Shown here one piece after another: positions 14,463-15,654 of a stretch of DNA of 15,654 nt. The notes beneath the pieces are model-generated. The model saw only the letters and a program-made list of their open reading frames with translations. It was not told the origin of the DNA and did no database searches. Where the stretch lies: positions 1 to 15,654 of the forward strand of contig DATKNR010000103.1 of assembly GCA_035541255.1 (NCBI GenBank), written 5' to 3'. The position numbers and the translations under genes are program-made. The number at the start of each line of letters is the position of its first letter. Positions within the stretch are counted from its first letter, which is position 1. This stretch comes from JOPF136 sp035541255. GTDB taxonomy: Bacteria; Acidobacteriota; Terriglobia; Acidiferrales; UBA7541.

Positions 14463-14684
14463 CGTGAGTTCGTTACTGTAGGCAGTCTAGCATTCGGGCG
14501 GGCAGGTCCCAAATCGGCACGGGGGCGGTTTTCCGGACCCGCAACCGGCTGATCTGGCCCCCTTCCCTTTCGACGCGCGGAATGGCCGCAGGGCAGCCTG
14601 GCGATTGCCGAAAATCAGGGAACCACCCTCGCATGCAACCGCAGACTATCGCGGCCGCCGAAACGGCGGGTTACAGGCAGGTTG
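14463..14684. other. Intergenic spacer between the operon and lolA, with GC hairpin
   Basis: This 222-nt spacer contains the candidate promoter above. Near its other end is a small perfect hairpin, CCGCCG (14655-14660), loop AAA, CGGCGG (14664-14669), about 15 nt after the lolA stop on the minus strand. No T run follows it, so it is at best a weak stop or pause site. No open reading frame with coding character was seen. Confidence 0.5.
14484..14512 (-). promoter_or_regulatory. Candidate promoter of the pilus/secretion operon
   Basis: On the minus strand, TTGGGA (14512-14507) is followed by a 17-nt spacer and TAGACT (14489-14484), with TG one base upstream of the -10 (extended -10 form). Each hexamer matches four of six consensus bases. 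Transcription would start near 14477, about 15 nt before the PilC start. No upstream binding-site pattern (for example a sigma-54 GG/GC pair) was recognised. Confidence 0.4.
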
Positions 14685-15413
14685 CTAGTTGGCGTCTGGA
14701 GCGCCCATCAGGGAGCGCTCGTCCACCACGGCAGTTCCCTTTGGCGGGGTGAACTGGAAGAGGGCGCGGTCGAGCGCAGGGTTCTCCTGCCAATTGCCGA
14801 AGTGAAACTCGGTTTCGATGCCGCCGGCCTCGCGAATCAGCAGGCGGACCAGGTGGCTTTGTGAATCCACTTCGAATACGGCCTCCTTGTAATCCTGCTC
14901 AGCTCCCCGCGCCGGGAGGCAACGGAGAGCAACATTTCCGGCGGCTTCCACGCGAACATCGGCAAGCTCGATGCGGCGGCAGACGCGCCCCAGATTCGTC
15001 TTGCCGGCGAGCAGGAGAAGCGGAATGCGTTCATCGTCGGACTGGCGAATGGGCGCCTTGGTGACCGTACGGTCGGCGGGCACGTAGAACCATGCGAATT
15101 TTCCGTCCACCAAGAAGAGCTTCTTCTCCGGGGATTCGTATTCCCAGCGCATCCAACCCGGACGGCGAATGTAGAGGGAACCCGACTCCAGTTGCATCGA
15201 GCCGCGCCCTTCCGAACGCCGTTCCAGGAAAATGGCGCGAAAACTTTGCGCGCCGCGGTAACGCGCCTCAAGCGCGTGCACGATCCTCGACACAGACTTT
15301 TCGGTGTCCTGGGCGACAGCAGACGGCTGCCCGAAAGGAAGCGCAGCCAGGACGAGAAGAATAGAAGCGGGAAGGAGTCCGAATCTCAAGAACACGCGCA
15401 TGGACCATGCCAT
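14685..15413 (-). CDS. lolA: Outer-membrane lipoprotein carrier LolA-like
   Basis: A 242-residue periplasmic protein with a Sec signal peptide (RVFLRFGLLPASILLVLAALPFG, cleavage near residue 35 after SAVAQ). The mature part shows the LolA pattern: helical start SRIVHALEARYRGAQSFRAIFLERR (42-66), then antiparallel strands with GSMQLESGSLYIRRPGWMRWEY (71-92), KKLFLVDGKFAWFYVPADRTVTKAPI (97-122), a helix around DDERIPLLLLAG and the closing FQFTPPKGTAVVDER (219-233). LolA carries lipoproteins from the LolCDE exporter to the outer membrane. It contrasts with the two LolA-like proteins near the window start, which lack the RPGWMRWEY signature. Two starts are possible, ATG at 15413 or 15401; neither has a clear ribosome site. 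It lies downstream of the pilin gene on the same strand, past a strong terminator. No lolB is in view. Confidence 0.87.
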   Translation of the reverse strand: MAWSMRVFLRFGLLPASILLVLAALPFGQPSAVAQDTEKSVSRIVHALEARYRGAQSFRAIFLERRSEGRGSMQLESGSLYIRRPGWMRWEYESPEKKLFLVDGKFAWFYVPADRTVTKAPIRQSDDERIPLLLLAGKTNLGRVCRRIELADVRVEAAGNVALRCLPARGAEQDYKEAVFEVDSQSHLVRLLIREAGGIETEFHFGNWQENPALDRALFQFTPPKGTAVVDERSLMGAPDAN

Positions 15414-15477
15414 TGTGTCACGCCGGGAGGAAAAACAAGAAACTCGCAGGAAGGGTGCGGAGCGGCCGAACTGACCC

Positions 15478-15513
15478 AAAAAACGAGGGAGGACGCTCGC
15501 GCGCCCTCCCTCG
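15478..15513 (-). terminator. Intrinsic terminator downstream of the pilin gene
   Basis: On the minus strand, a perfect 9-bp stem (CGAGGGAGG, 12-nt loop, CCTCCCTCG; arms at 15513-15505 and 15492-15484) is followed directly by six T residues. It lies 21 nt after the pilin stop and 64 nt before the lolA start, so lolA is probably transcribed separately or by read-through. Confidence 0.9.
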
Positions 15514-15534
15514 AGGACTTGTATCGTGTCCGGT

Positions 15535-15654
15535 TTACTGCAGCGGGGAGTCGGAGGCCGACGCCTGCGCGCTGGTGTTGAACCGAATCACGCCCGACTG
15601 GTCGGTGAAGAAGTACCGCAGTCCGGTCTGACCCGGAGTGATCGGATCCGCATT
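15535..15654 (-). CDS. Type IV pilin C-terminus (partial; gene continues beyond the window)
   Basis: Only the last 39 residues and the TAA stop are in the window. They read ...PGQTGLRYFFTDQSGVIRF, then a Ser/Ala-rich end ASASDSPLQ. This tail resembles the C-terminus of type IV major-pilin-like proteins common in Acidobacteriota, with the motif G-x-R-Y-F-F-T-D-x-S-G-x-I-R. The conserved N-terminal helix and cleavage site would lie to the right of the window. The strong terminator right behind it fits a highly expressed structural subunit transcribed on its own. It could be the substrate of the pilus/secretion machine encoded just downstream. Confidence 0.72.
   Translation of the reverse strand, partial: NADPITPGQTGLRYFFTDQSGVIRFNTSAQASASDSPLQ

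Noticed and set aside
11541..14552. A 1003-codon open frame on the + strand across the ATPase and platform genes
   Set aside because: It is in exact codon register with pilB and pilC on the minus strand, and these two are in the same frame. Antisense stops would need sense TTA, CTA or TCA codons, which high-GC genes avoid. The sense frames have clear family motifs; the antisense product has none.

Overview
The window is high-GC bacterial DNA with tightly packed genes. It most resembles an Acidobacteriota (Bryobacter/Solibacter/Terriglobia-like) chromosome. That placement is an inference from three things: the form of the pilus/secretion operon, the pilin C-terminus ending in a Ser/Ala-rich tail, and the paired LolA-like secreted proteins. 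No rRNA, tRNA, CRISPR array, insertion sequence or phage gene was seen, and no gene-free stretch exceeds 300 bases.

Left part (1-4610). A small PilZ-like gene on the + strand converges on a minus-strand run. In transcription order that run is: a LURP-one/tubby-like protein (4610-4071, lower GC than its surroundings), a freestanding alanyl-tRNA editing protein of the AlaX type (4022-2793), and two exported LolA-like paralogues (2796-2005 and 1954-437). The AlaX stop and the first paralogue's GTG start overlap as GTGA, so translation is probably coupled.

Middle (4766-7899). A threonine synthase on the minus strand diverges from a + strand pair: an apparently exported RNase Z-like metallo-beta-lactamase-fold hydrolase and a Cof-type HAD phosphatase. 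The spacer between the divergent genes carries a perfect 9-bp inverted repeat followed, on the thrC strand, by a T run.

Right part (7924-14462). A seven-gene minus-strand operon encodes the inner-membrane machine of a type IV pilus/type II secretion-like system. The order is PilC/GspF, PilB/GspE ATPase, PilM-like, PilN, PilO, a PilP-like protein and a pseudopilin-like protein. Genes overlap or lie within 10 nt of each other except at the pilM-pilN junction (44 nt). The secretin (PilQ/GspD) and the retraction ATPase (PilT) are absent, and the operon ends against the convergent HAD gene. The pilN-like frame has no ATG/GTG/TTG at a sensible position. A strong Shine-Dalgarno sequence points instead to an ATT initiator.

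Far right (14685-15654). A periplasmic LolA-type lipoprotein chaperone follows the 3' end of a type IV pilin gene, with a clear intrinsic terminator between them. Envelope biogenesis (pilus or secretion machine, lipoprotein trafficking, LolA-like exported proteins) is the main theme, mixed with housekeeping amino-acid and tRNA quality-control genes.
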